Part shown: piece after piece, positions 12,326-19,233 of the stretch
Position numbering within the stretch: the first letter of the stretch is position 1
How the letters are laid out: each line of letters starts with the position of its first letter
From: a virus
Length of the DNA stretch: 23,104 nucleotides
Direction: 5' to 3' (one strand)
IMG/VR virus record: IMGVR_UViG_3300046028_002730
Span: 1 to 23,104 of that record
Position numbers and translations under genes: made by a program
Notes under the pieces: generated by a model
Databases searched by the model: none
Seen by the model: the letters and a program-made list of their open reading frames with translations, nothing else
What the model was told of the DNA's origin: nothing

Positions 12326-13065
12326 TAGTCAAAGAAAAGGTACAAGAAAATGGCCATTGGTACACTAAAGACGGCAGTCCAGCCTATACAACCATTGGTA
12401 AAACTGGCGAAAGACCGACCACGCTACGGGATGCAAGAAAACTTGGACTTCTGCCAAGTGTTACAACAATTAATGGAATGTTGTCAAAAGCAGGGCTTGA
12501 CACATGGAAACAGCAACAAGTCCTTTTAGCTGCCTTAACCCTGCCTAGATCAGAAGGTGAATCTGAACAGGAATGGTTGGCCCGTGTGATGCAAGATTCC
12601 AAGGCTACTGGTCGTGAAGCAGCAGAGCGTGGCACAGCTATTCATGCCATTATTGAAAGCTACTTTGAACAAGTTTATATGCCTGAAAAGCCAGCTTACT
12701 TGGATAATATTGATAAAGCCCTTAGAGATGCGTTTGGAGAGCAACTGTGGCTTGCAGAGAAGTCTTTTGGACATCCGCTAGGGTTTGGTGGTAAATGCGA
12801 CCTAATGTCCGTTAATGGCTTTGTAGTGGATTTTAAGACTAAAGAAGCTGACTTAGATAAAGTTGATGTTTACTTTGAACATGAAATGCAATTGGCAGCT
12901 TACCGTGAAGGCCTTGGTATGCCAACAGCTAGAAGTGCCATTGTGTTTGTCAACGCCCTTACCAATCAAGTAAAACTAATAGAAGTTTCCCAAGAAAAGT
13001 TGCAAAGTGGGTGGGAGTGCTTTGAGCATTTACTTAGGGTATATCAAATTAAAAACGGTATATAA
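12322..13065 (+). CDS. PD-(D/E)XK exonuclease, Cas4/RecB-like
   Basis: A 247-residue nuclease. The start is ATG 12322, which overlaps the upstream stop (ATGA); a TTG six codons earlier is possible. Motifs: GTAIHAIIESY (104-114, with H108), AEKSF (E146), GGKCDL (D160), VVDFKTK (D170, K172) and EMQLAAYREG (Q190, Y194). This is the order H-E-D-DxK-QxxxY of Cas4/AddB/RecB-family nucleases. In phages, such enzymes process DNA ends for recombination, often working with an annealing protein. The annealing partner is not identified in this window, though the SSB-like gene is close by. Next genes follow with a TAATG overlap. Confidence 0.88.
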   Translation: MIVKEKVQENGHWYTKDGSPAYTTIGKTGERPTTLRDARKLGLLPSVTTINGMLSKAGLDTWKQQQVLLAALTLPRSEGESEQEWLARVMQDSKATGREAAERGTAIHAIIESYFEQVYMPEKPAYLDNIDKALRDAFGEQLWLAEKSFGHPLGFGGKCDLMSVNGFVVDFKTKEADLDKVDVYFEHEMQLAAYREGLGMPTARSAIVFVNALTNQVKLIEVSQEKLQSGWECFEHLLRVYQIKNGI

Positions 13066-13178
13066 TGTATGCAAGGGCGGCAGGTTTAGACAAAATCTAT
13101 ACTCCTTCACGGGACTGCCGACCCACCATATTCAAAAGTGTTGTTTCTACGCAACTAAGGGTTTTCCTTAGAAAATAA
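13065..13178 (+). CDS. Possible small ORF coupled to the nuclease (37 aa)
   Basis: A frame of 37 residues begins at ATG 13065, sharing bases with the stop of the nuclease (TAATG), and ends TAA at 13178. It starts MYARAAGLDKIYTPSRDCRP and ends LRVFLRK, basic throughout. It has no Shine-Dalgarno sequence of its own, so it would depend on coupling. The segment also has self-complementary parts (CGGCAG 13078-13083 with CTGCCG 13115-13120; CTAAGG 13155-13160 with CCTTAG 13166-13171), so it may instead be a structured RNA stretch. Confidence 0.4.
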   Translation: MYARAAGLDKIYTPSRDCRPTIFKSVVSTQLRVFLRK

Positions 13179-13191
13179 ATGTAAATAGTTG

Positions 13192-13220
13192 TTGACATTG
13201 TTAAGCTACCTTAATAAACT
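13192..13220 (+). promoter_or_regulatory. Second rightward promoter with TTAAG-N4-CTTAA operator
   Basis: A -35 TTGACA (13192-13197) and -10 TAAACT (13215-13220; 4 of 6) are spaced 17 bp apart. A perfect dyad TTAAG-CTAC-CTTAA at 13201-13214 lies between them. It gives a separate start for the genes from 13263 on, under the same presumed regulator as the main early promoter. Confidence 0.68.
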
Positions 13221-13224
13221 AGCA

Positions 13225-13242
13225 TCACTCAATCACGAGTGA
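13225..13242 (+). promoter_or_regulatory. Leader hairpin after the second promoter
   Basis: TCACTC (13225-13230) and GAGTGA (13237-13242) form a perfect 6-bp hairpin with loop AATCAC, at the predicted 5' end of the transcript. The ribosome site AAGGAG follows at 13251-13256. A 5' hairpin of this type can stabilise the mRNA. Confidence 0.5.
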
Positions 13243-13262
13243 GATAGAAAAAGGAGCAACAA

Positions 13263-13433
13263 ATGAACACATACAGCAAACACGCAGAAGTAACAATGGT
13301 TGCCTACAACGGCAAATCTTACAAATCTTCTTCAAAAGAAAATGTAATTACTGGTTTAGTTGAAAAAACTACCGCCAAATACATTTGGATTAGAAGTTAT
13401 GAAGATGGACAAATTTGGAAAGCCGTTAGATAA
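13263..13433 (+). CDS. Small early protein, unknown (56 aa)
   Basis: Fifty-six residues: MNTYSKHAEVTMVAYNGKSY, then KSSSKENVITGLVEKTTAKY and IWIRSYEDGQIWKAVR. The ribosome site AAGGAG is 6 nt upstream, a strong signal. The pattern suggests a small beta-rich domain. It is the first gene behind the second operator-controlled promoter, so strong, regulated production is expected. It is not recognised as a known family. A GC-rich hairpin (13441-13454) follows the stop. Confidence 0.8.
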   Translation: MNTYSKHAEVTMVAYNGKSYKSSSKENVITGLVEKTTAKYIWIRSYEDGQIWKAVR

Positions 13434-13440
13434 ATCAACC

Positions 13441-13454
13441 GCCCCTACGGGGGC
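13441..13454 (+). terminator. GC hairpin, weak terminator
   Basis: GCCCC-TACG-GGGGC forms a strong 5-bp stem 7 nt after the stop of the 56-residue gene. The downstream tract (TACTTTAATAAAAG) has only three consecutive T, so termination would be partial; it may instead protect the 3' end of a short message. Confidence 0.4.
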
Positions 13455-13479
13455 TACTTTAATAAAAGTGAGATAGAAA

Positions 13480-13671
13480 ATGGACATAACTATTAATTAC
13501 ATGGACTGCGTACTTGATTGCGAGTTCGCCTTTGAAGATGCTGACCATAGCGTTGGCTATAACGGTGCAGTCTACTTAGAAACTGCTTGCATTAACGGTC
13601 AAAACATTTACGAGATGCTTTCAGAGAAACACATTGAAGGCATTGAACAAGAAATCTTTGAGAGGATGTAA
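13480..13671 (+). CDS. Small acidic early protein, unknown (63 aa)
   Basis: Sixty-three acidic residues: MDITINYMDCVLDCEFAFED, a middle with VGYNGAVYLETACINGQNIY, and a helix ending GIEQEIFERM. Its layout (beta strands, then a Leu/Glu helix) resembles small phage proteins starting with MDITINYxG..., function unknown. The leader repeats the bases AGTGAGATAGAAAA seen before the gene at 13263, with GTGAG as a weak ribosome site. Its stop overlaps the next ATG (TAATG). Confidence 0.75.
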   Translation: MDITINYMDCVLDCEFAFEDADHSVGYNGAVYLETACINGQNIYEMLSEKHIEGIEQEIFERM

Positions 13672-13760
13672 TGATGATGATTCTTAAAGGTCTATTCCTA
13701 GGTGTTTGTTTCTTTGTCATCCCATTAACTGTGTGGGTTATCCGTACAGGTGGCCTATGA
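13671..13760 (+). CDS. Tiny membrane protein (29 aa)
   Basis: Twenty-nine residues with three consecutive start methionines and one hydrophobic span (ILKGLFLGVCFFVIPLTVWV), ending IRTGGL. The start is in a TAATG overlap with the upstream gene and the stop in an ATGA overlap with the next. The coupled position and clean span support a real gene; function unknown. Confidence 0.6.
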   Translation: MMMILKGLFLGVCFFVIPLTVWVIRTGGL

Positions 13761-13837
13761 GAGAGATTATTCAAGGACTACTTGTAGCGATAGGCATATA
13801 CATCTTGTTCTTTGGTGCTATTCACCTTACTAAATGA
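13757..13837 (+). CDS. Tiny membrane protein (26 aa)
   Basis: Twenty-six residues, one span (MREIIQGLLVAIGIYILFFG, then AIHLTK). It overlaps both neighbours by ATGA and follows another tiny membrane gene, mirroring the pair at 12069-12325. The charged N-terminus and the C-terminal lysine suggest a defined orientation in the inner membrane. Function unknown. Confidence 0.6.
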   Translation: MREIIQGLLVAIGIYILFFGAIHLTK

Positions 13838-14301
13838 GAGTTGATTTATCCAAACATGAGCTTTTCCTATGCGAGTATTTCGGTACTATGCGTAGGAAAA
13901 ATGCCATGCAATTTAACCATGACCGTCAGGTAAGCAAGCAAGATCCGTATGAGATGGATATTGATGGGTTTAAGGGTGAATACATTGTGGCCAAGTTTTT
14001 AAACCTGATGCCTGATTTCACCATCAATCAAAAGAAGAACCCAGCAGACCTAAAAACTTCAGGCGGCAAGAGTATTGATGTTAAATCTACCCGTAATAAA
14101 GAGGGTGATATATATGTTACAGAGTATCACCGTAAAAGCCCTTGTGATTTCTACATCCTAGTCGTTTTAGACGATGATGGTGGCGATATTATTGGTTGGG
14201 TTGATAAGGATGAGTTATTTGAGTTTGCAACGCTACAAAGCGGTTCTCACCCATCCTACAGGTATGACCAAAAACGCCTAAACAACATCAAGCAGTTTTA
14301 A
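13834..14301 (+). CDS. PD-(D/E)XK-like nuclease/resolvase-type protein
   Basis: A 155-residue protein. DGFKGEYIVAKFL (44-56, with E49), NPADL (D72) and SIDVKST (D82, K84) form the E...D...DxK pattern of the PD-(D/E)XK fold seen in small endonucleases and Holliday-junction resolvase-like proteins. Strands IYVTEYHR and CDFYILVVLDDD follow as in that fold. It may cut or bind branched or modified DNA; substrate unknown. It is the last gene of the early operon, begins in an ATGA overlap with a tiny membrane gene, and its stop codon overlaps that of the convergent endolysin gene. Confidence 0.75.
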   Translation: MRVDLSKHELFLCEYFGTMRRKNAMQFNHDRQVSKQDPYEMDIDGFKGEYIVAKFLNLMPDFTINQKKNPADLKTSGGKSIDVKSTRNKEGDIYVTEYHRKSPCDFYILVVLDDDGGDIIGWVDKDELFEFATLQSGSHPSYRYDQKRLNNIKQF

Positions 14302-14735
14302 GCGTATTGGCGTGTGCCTGTTTTATCAATAATCAGGGCTTGCTTGCGTGGGTTTGTGCCAGCTTCACTAGGAATACTGATGTGTGTCCAACGGTCAAAC
14401 TCACGGATTACTTGATCGTATCCAATACCTGCCGCAATAACGGCTTTAACGACCTCATCGGGTGTCATGCTTGGTACACGAATATCTGCCGCACAGCCAA
14501 TACGGTGTTGACTTGTATCTTTAGAACCTACGGCATCATTGACCTGTTTACAGCGAAAAGCTGAGTTAATCATTACTGGTTTACCACCTAAGACCGTCTT
14601 AACTTCTTCTAAGAATGTAGCTAAACGCACAAGGTTGGCCATTTCTGAAATATCAGGTGTGTTATCAATATTAAGGCGATCTGCCGTTTCGCTGGCAGTT
14701 AACTCAGCTAATGAGAAATGTTCACTTAGTTGCAT
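14298..14735 (-). CDS. Endolysin, peptidase M15A-type
   Basis: A 145-residue zinc peptidase of the M15_3 (D-Ala-D-Ala carboxypeptidase-like) family. VMINSAFRC (54-62) is followed by SQHRIGCAADI (75-85), which gives zinc ligands H77 and D84, and WTHIS (116-120), which gives H118. These are the catalytic features of the family; the enzyme cuts peptide cross-links of the cell wall at lysis. There is no signal peptide, so export depends on the holin encoded directly upstream (14722-15123, 14-bp overlap). It is the last gene of the late operon; its stop overlaps that of the early operon. Confidence 0.93.
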   Translation of the reverse strand: MQLSEHFSLAELTASETADRLNIDNTPDISEMANLVRLATFLEEVKTVLGGKPVMINSAFRCKQVNDAVGSKDTSQHRIGCAADIRVPSMTPDEVVKAVIAAGIGYDQVIREFDRWTHISIPSEAGTNPRKQALIIDKTGTRQYA

Positions 14736-15123
14736 TTTTCTTATCCATTATCTTTTCAAGTGTTCTGCCACCAAAATAGGCAGACATAATTAACATACCC
14801 CATTGGCCCAATAGCTCAACATAAGCCTGTTTTACATCTAAACCAAAAGCTGAAGCAGTAGCAAATACAAAGTAACCAGTAAGTATGGCAATTAAAGTCA
14901 TAGGGCGGATGTTCTTAGATAACCAAGAATCTGATCCCATATCAGAAGTCCAACGCTTACTTATTTCTTGAGATTCAACATTGTCAGCTTGTAACTCAGC
15001 TAACTTACCATCTTGTTCTAGTTTAGCTAATTCTGCTAGTGCTTGGGCTTTGGCTTCAGGGTTAGGTAATACTCGGTCTAAAACCTTCTCACCTATACTT
15101 AGTATAGCTGCTATGGGTAACAT
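14722..15123 (-). CDS. Holin, 3-TM type
   Basis: A 133-residue protein. The first 60 residues are a charged coiled helix (AKAQALAELAKLEQDGKLAE), followed by SWLSKNIRPMTLIAILTGYF, the conserved entrance of the 3-TM holin family (GTA/PF11351-type), and hydrophobic segments at about 72-93 and 99-118 (LLGQWGMLIMSAYFGG). It ends in a basic tail (IMDKKNATK). Holins make pores at the timed end of infection to release the endolysin. GAGGAAATAAT upstream gives a good ribosome site, partly inside the previous gene's end. It overlaps the endolysin by 14 bp. Confidence comes from family motif and position. Confidence 0.87.
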   Translation of the reverse strand: MLPIAAILSIGEKVLDRVLPNPEAKAQALAELAKLEQDGKLAELQADNVESQEISKRWTSDMGSDSWLSKNIRPMTLIAILTGYFVFATASAFGLDVKQAYVELLGQWGMLIMSAYFGGRTLEKIMDKKNATK

Positions 15124-15124
15124 A

Positions 15125-15706
15125 TTATTTCCTCATTAACATGGATGATGCGATTAATAACATTGCTTCAGGGTTTTCAGGTTGGGTTTTCCATCCAACC
15201 GTAATTTGACCTATAAATTTATTAGTATCAGGGGGTACAGATACACGGCAAGTATAGTTAATACCCACGGATTTGTACCATAAACCTATTTCAGATTGGG
15301 CAGTCTTATATTCACTACAAGGTATTTCATTAGCCATTAATTTAATAATGTCGTTGTTATTAGATATATTGGCTGTAAAAAGACCTACATCGTAGCCGTC
15401 AAACTCTTTATATCGCTTATCAGGTAGGTAGGCTCTTTCAACAATACGAGTGCCAAGCAAGGGATTAACTGAAAAGATAACAACCATGTCAGCGTTTGTA
15501 CCTTTGAATATGACCTTGGCAGCATCGTCATACCGAGCAGAATTCATAGAAGGTAGCTGTTTGGACTTGGTATAAGCATCAAGCATTAAGCCTTGATTCT
15601 GCCAAATAAAGTAACCAGTAAAGGTTAATACCGCCATAATAACGATGGCAAACAGTCTAAATGGACTGCTGACATAAGCTAATATTTGTGGCAGTAAGTC
15701 TTTCAA
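15125..15706 (-). CDS. Membrane-anchored protein of the lysis region, unknown
   Basis: A 193-residue protein with an N-terminal membrane anchor (FAIVIMAVLTFTGYFIW, about residues 19-35) followed by a soluble beta/alpha domain of about 150 residues (KVIFKGTNADMVVIFSVNPL, DGYDVGLFTANIS, GLWYKSVGINYTCRVSVPP, KFIGQITVGWKTQ). The two cysteines, in NEIPCSEY and NYTCRV, could form a disulphide if the domain is periplasmic. It sits between two other membrane proteins of the lysis cassette and so could be a spanin-like or holin-accessory protein. It does not have a spanin lipobox or a long coiled coil. Family name unknown; GAF-like folding is only a possibility. Confidence 0.75.
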   Translation of the reverse strand: MKDLLPQILAYVSSPFRLFAIVIMAVLTFTGYFIWQNQGLMLDAYTKSKQLPSMNSARYDDAAKVIFKGTNADMVVIFSVNPLLGTRIVERAYLPDKRYKEFDGYDVGLFTANISNNNDIIKLMANEIPCSEYKTAQSEIGLWYKSVGINYTCRVSVPPDTNKFIGQITVGWKTQPENPEAMLLIASSMLMRK

Positions 15707-15711
15707 GCTAA

Positions 15712-15921
15712 TTATTTTGAAGTAAAGTAATGAACTACAAAACCTACAACGCTAGAAAATGCAGAAACAATCATCATTCCAGCCCAAAAACCACCTCTGC
15801 CCTTATTGGCTAAAGCAAGCAGTTCTTCCATGCCTTCTTCTAGTTTGTCAACTTTAGCGGTTAGATTGTCAACCTTTTCCCAAAGCTGCCCGTATTTAAC
15901 AGGATCAATTTCAAATGACAT
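15712..15921 (-). CDS. Small coiled-coil membrane protein, holin-like accessory
   Basis: Sixty-nine residues: MSFEIDPVKYGQLWEKVDNL, a heptad-type coil (TAKVDKLEEGMEELLALANK), a short basic turn and a C-terminal span (FWAGMMIVSAFSSVVGFVVH). This coil-plus-span design resembles XhlA-type and other phage lysis accessory proteins. The start is ATG 15921 because AAGGTG lies 6 nt before it; an in-frame GTG three codons earlier is possible. It lies in the lysis cassette between the tail fibre and the membrane-anchored protein. The exact role is inferred. Confidence 0.75.
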   Translation of the reverse strand: MSFEIDPVKYGQLWEKVDNLTAKVDKLEEGMEELLALANKGRGGFWAGMMIVSAFSSVVGFVVHYFTSK

Positions 15922-15931
15922 AACTTGCACC

Positions 15932-16210
15932 TTAGAAAGTTCCGCAATCTACGGTGTATGTACCTGTTTGCACGAAGTTTAGGGAAACAGCATCACCGCT
16001 TGCAGTAGCATCAGCCACATTCTCAATCAAATTGTTGGTCATGTTTAAAGGGCCTGTCATTGGCGTTTGACCATCAGCGGCTACAGATTGTGTTAAACCA
16101 GCAGCAATATCTGACATGGTTGTATTAGCCCAGCTAGTTGTAATAGCTGTTCCTGTTACTACTGGATTACCAGCAGGTAGGGTATAAGTACCCGATCCAT
16201 TGCGTGACAT
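15932..16210 (-). CDS. Very short tail-fibre-type protein (92 aa)
   Basis: Ninety-two residues: MSRNGSGTYTLPAGNPVVTG, TAITTSWANTTMSDIAAGLT, then TPMTGPLNMTNNLIENVADA and a beta-rich end. The pattern MSRNGSGxYxLPAGNPVxTGTxIxxxWANxTxxDIAxxL is the known N-terminal attachment domain of phage tail fibres/appendages, usually followed by hundreds of residues. Here only this attachment part and one short GGP-like linker unit remain, with a proper stop. It may be an adaptor for another fibre or a truncated relic. It overlaps the upstream ejection-type gene as TAATG. Confidence 0.83.
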   Translation of the reverse strand: MSRNGSGTYTLPAGNPVVTGTAITTSWANTTMSDIAAGLTQSVAADGQTPMTGPLNMTNNLIENVADATASGDAVSLNFVQTGTYTVDCGTF

Positions 16211-17847
16211 TATTGATTCTCCTCTTGATTTGCACCAAACTTAGTCGCACCTTGTAGCGATAACATTCTAGCTAAATTGCGTGTTTCAGGGCTTAAACTT
16301 CTGATTTGTTGATTGGTTAATCTGCTTTGTACAGGCTTAGACAATGCCATTGACCTTAGTGCTGGTCGTGCCAATAATGCCGCCAAGGTAACTGGTGTTT
16401 CACCACCTGAACCTGACAAATAAGTACCACCACCAGCAATTAACGCACCACCTACATCTAGTGGGCTAATCTGTGGCAAGCTACCCATAGATTCTGTTGT
16501 TTTTGTAGCAGTTGGGAAAGCACTACTAAACTCACTAATTTGCTTTAGCTCACCTGACAATGGTCTACCTGCTCTTAGCTGTTGAGCTAATTTGTTTGCA
16601 TCAATTGTTCCACTAGCAGGATTTAACGCTTTTTCAACAGAGTATGTTTTGGCAATTAATTGTCTAGCATCTCTAAAGTTGTTAAGCAAATCTGTTTGTT
16701 TTGTATTTGCTAAGTAATTTTCAATAGTGTTTTCTAAAACTTCACTTGCAGCTTTATTGGCTTTACCTAATCCTTTATCACCTGAAGCAAAAGCCTTGTC
16801 TGCGTTTCCTCGCAATACATTTATCTTGGATACAGCAGAACTTACATCAAACTGAGGTGATCTTAAAGAATCAATTACTTCAACAATTTCATTCTTTTTG
16901 CCTGTAGGAAAGTCTTTTTCAGCTTTAATTGCATCCTTATAAACAGGAATATCATCTAATGCTTGATTGAACTTAGGGCTAGTCTTGATTGTTCCTGAAA
17001 TTCCTAGGTTTTCATACGCTTTACCAGCATTGGTTCTGATGTTGCCAAGAACTTCAGGCGTGATAACTGTATCTTCAGGCAATCCCAAAGATTTGTTTGC
17101 AAGACGATTGGTTACTATCTGATTCTTAAAACTAGCATTTTGAGCAGTTGTTAATTTTCCTGCTGTACCTTCCATTGCACGATTAAGAAGTGAAGGGTTT
17201 ATCTGCGTTGGTGGAATTACATAACCAGCTTCTTGACCTTCTCTAGCAACATTTAAAGAGCCTTGAGATGGGGATGAACCACGAATAAGATTACTTGTGG
17301 CTTTGATACCCTTTTCTAAGGTTGGTGTTGCTGCACCAAAAGCAGTACCGTATAAGGCGGCTTGTTCTCTGTTTTGATCATCAGGTGTTAATCCATAACC
17401 TAATGAGCCACCAATAAGTGCTTGTTCGCCAGTAGCTCTAGCAAAACTAGGTATTTTGTTTAAATTTTGTGCAACCTTAGGAATGTTACCAACCGTAGTA
17501 ATTCCTTTTTGTGCTGCACTATATGGCACAAGATAAGAGCCTACTTGACCAACAGTTGCTGGTACAGGTGCAACACTTTTAGCTCCCTGTGTCATAGCTC
17601 CACCTACTTCAACCATGCGGTCACCAGCATTTTGGAAGCCAAGCATTTGAGTTAAAGCACCAGTTCCCTTAATAAGTTCACCAGCACCACCAACAATCAT
17701 AGGGCCAACAACGCCTGATCTACCACCTGTTTGTGGATTGCGTAAGCTATCTAGAAAACGGTCATAAGATGATACTTGTGGCTTCTCATCCCAAGAAATA
17801 TTCTCTTGAGGTTTTGGAGTATCCCAAACAATATTTTCTTGTGCCAT
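16210..17847 (-). CDS. Probable DNA-ejection/internal virion protein (545 aa)
   Basis: A 545-residue protein. The N-terminus carries two imperfect copies of ENIxWDxxKP (ENIVWDTPKP, ENISWDEKPQ), a pattern I recall from N-termini of podovirus ejection proteins. A Gly/Ala-rich hydrophobic stretch (about 45-160) is followed by long alpha-helical segments (about 180-430) and a second Gly-rich hydrophobic part (LDVGGALIAGGGTYLSGSGG). This amphipathic, membrane-active composition is that of internal virion proteins which leave the particle and cross the host envelope. No lytic transglycosylase motif is visible. It overlaps both neighbours (TAATG). Role from composition and context. Confidence 0.7.
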   Translation of the reverse strand: MAQENIVWDTPKPQENISWDEKPQVSSYDRFLDSLRNPQTGGRSGVVGPMIVGGAGELIKGTGALTQMLGFQNAGDRMVEVGGAMTQGAKSVAPVPATVGQVGSYLVPYSAAQKGITTVGNIPKVAQNLNKIPSFARATGEQALIGGSLGYGLTPDDQNREQAALYGTAFGAATPTLEKGIKATSNLIRGSSPSQGSLNVAREGQEAGYVIPPTQINPSLLNRAMEGTAGKLTTAQNASFKNQIVTNRLANKSLGLPEDTVITPEVLGNIRTNAGKAYENLGISGTIKTSPKFNQALDDIPVYKDAIKAEKDFPTGKKNEIVEVIDSLRSPQFDVSSAVSKINVLRGNADKAFASGDKGLGKANKAASEVLENTIENYLANTKQTDLLNNFRDARQLIAKTYSVEKALNPASGTIDANKLAQQLRAGRPLSGELKQISEFSSAFPTATKTTESMGSLPQISPLDVGGALIAGGGTYLSGSGGETPVTLAALLARPALRSMALSKPVQSRLTNQQIRSLSPETRNLARMLSLQGATKFGANQEENQ

Positions 17848-19232
17848 TATCTGTACTCCATTGTTCCATCAGAATATTGAATTACTCTTTTACCCTTGTT
17901 AGGGCCATCTTGAACAAGGCCTGTTTTTGCAACAGTTTTACCTGATTTAGATTTAGCTTCTGTTTTTAATTCTATTGGCTTAATTTCAACATATTGACGC
18001 AAATTTTCAGGAACTGCTTTTTGTGCAGAACGATAATTTGTTTTAATTGCGTCTGCAGTAAACTCTCTTTGATTGTTATACAGCTTATTTAGCGTAGTTC
18101 TATCTTTTAAGAATGAGTCAAAAGCTGTTGGGTCAGCAAGAACTTGCTCAAGAATCTCCAAGTCAGGGCCGTTAAGAACACCCAAACCAAACGCTTCTTT
18201 ACCTTGTAACTGAGCAGTTCTTAAAGCACCTTTAAATTCTGCCTTTACATTAGGTTTAAGCATATCAGTACCGCTATATTGGCCAAACAAATTAACAAGC
18301 TTATCCAATGATTTTTGATAGCCAATAGCACCGTTAACAGTATCGTTAGCTTTACCAGTTAAAGGTTTGTTTTGCTCTGATACAAATTCTCTAGCTTGTT
18401 TACCACTTAAACCTGCTGGTGGCGGTGGAGCTTTAAAGTAATTGTATTCTTTTGTAGATGGTGCATTAGTTGCTGAAGCAGGGGTTACTGATGAAACATT
18501 TTGTGGATTAACTTGTGTATTAACAGCAGATTGATTACCAACCACAGGTTGACCACCAGCAACAGGAGTATTTGCACCAACAATATTAGGATTGATTCCT
18601 TCATCAGCAAATTTTATTTGTTCTGCTCTACTTAATGCTGGTTTGCTAACACCTAATAATTGCATAGTGCTCTTAGGATCAGGTGAATTTGCATCATAAC
18701 GATAAGTTTCAGTATTGCCAGTCTTATCATTAACTATGTTAATTTCTTGATACTTAGGTTCACGCATTAGCTGTTTAGCTAATATTGGTGCAAGAGCTTG
18801 TGCTTGTGGTGAACGAGCACCAATAGCTTTAGCGTAAGCAGATTGCAAATCAGGAGCTACACCAGCAACACCTTGTTGTGCTCCATAAGTAGGCATACCT
18901 TGGTCATCAAGCAATGTTTGACCTTGTGGGATAACTTCAGGCACAGCTTGACGGCCACGCATTGTAGATAGAATGTCTTGAGATTCAACTACGCCTTGCT
19001 CTCTTAACAATTTTGCCAATTCTTGCTGTTTACGATCTGCTTCCTTGAGCATTTGACCACCTTTGTAGGCACTATATACTTTAGCAATGCCTTCCCATGG
19101 TGATGCACCAACATAACGGCCACTTACCATTTGACCTTGCATATTGTCTGTCAAACCTTTTTGCAATAGTAATTTAGCCAAATCTCTTTGGCGTGAAATA
19201 TCTTGCATTTCAGGTGTAAATTGGTCTGCCAT
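17847..19232 (-). CDS. Probable internal virion/ejection protein (461 aa)
   Basis: A 461-residue protein beginning MADQFTPEMQDISRQRDLAK. The start is fixed by GGAG 6 nt before ATG 19232; an in-frame ATG further up lies inside the upstream gene. The N-terminal 100 residues are helical (LAKLLLQKGLTDNMQGQMVS), the middle is Pro/Gln/Asn/Val-rich and low in complexity (VNTQVNPQNVSSVTPASATN, APPPPAGLSG), and residues about 300-430 are helical and charged (GKEAFGLGVLNGPDLEILEQ). No enzyme motif is seen. Order and composition match ejection/internal proteins of podoviruses; it may instead be a scaffold-like partner of its neighbours. Confidence 0.68.
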   Translation of the reverse strand: MADQFTPEMQDISRQRDLAKLLLQKGLTDNMQGQMVSGRYVGASPWEGIAKVYSAYKGGQMLKEADRKQQELAKLLREQGVVESQDILSTMRGRQAVPEVIPQGQTLLDDQGMPTYGAQQGVAGVAPDLQSAYAKAIGARSPQAQALAPILAKQLMREPKYQEINIVNDKTGNTETYRYDANSPDPKSTMQLLGVSKPALSRAEQIKFADEGINPNIVGANTPVAGGQPVVGNQSAVNTQVNPQNVSSVTPASATNAPSTKEYNYFKAPPPPAGLSGKQAREFVSEQNKPLTGKANDTVNGAIGYQKSLDKLVNLFGQYSGTDMLKPNVKAEFKGALRTAQLQGKEAFGLGVLNGPDLEILEQVLADPTAFDSFLKDRTTLNKLYNNQREFTADAIKTNYRSAQKAVPENLRQYVEIKPIELKTEAKSKSGKTVAKTGLVQDGPNKGKRVIQYSDGTMEYR

Positions 19233-19233
19233 A

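Noticed and set aside
13155-13171. Perfect hairpin CTAAGG-GTTTT-CCTTAG as a terminator
   Set aside because: Neither strand has a U-tract after the stem (AAAATAAAT on the + strand, TTGCG on the other), so it is not an intrinsic terminator.
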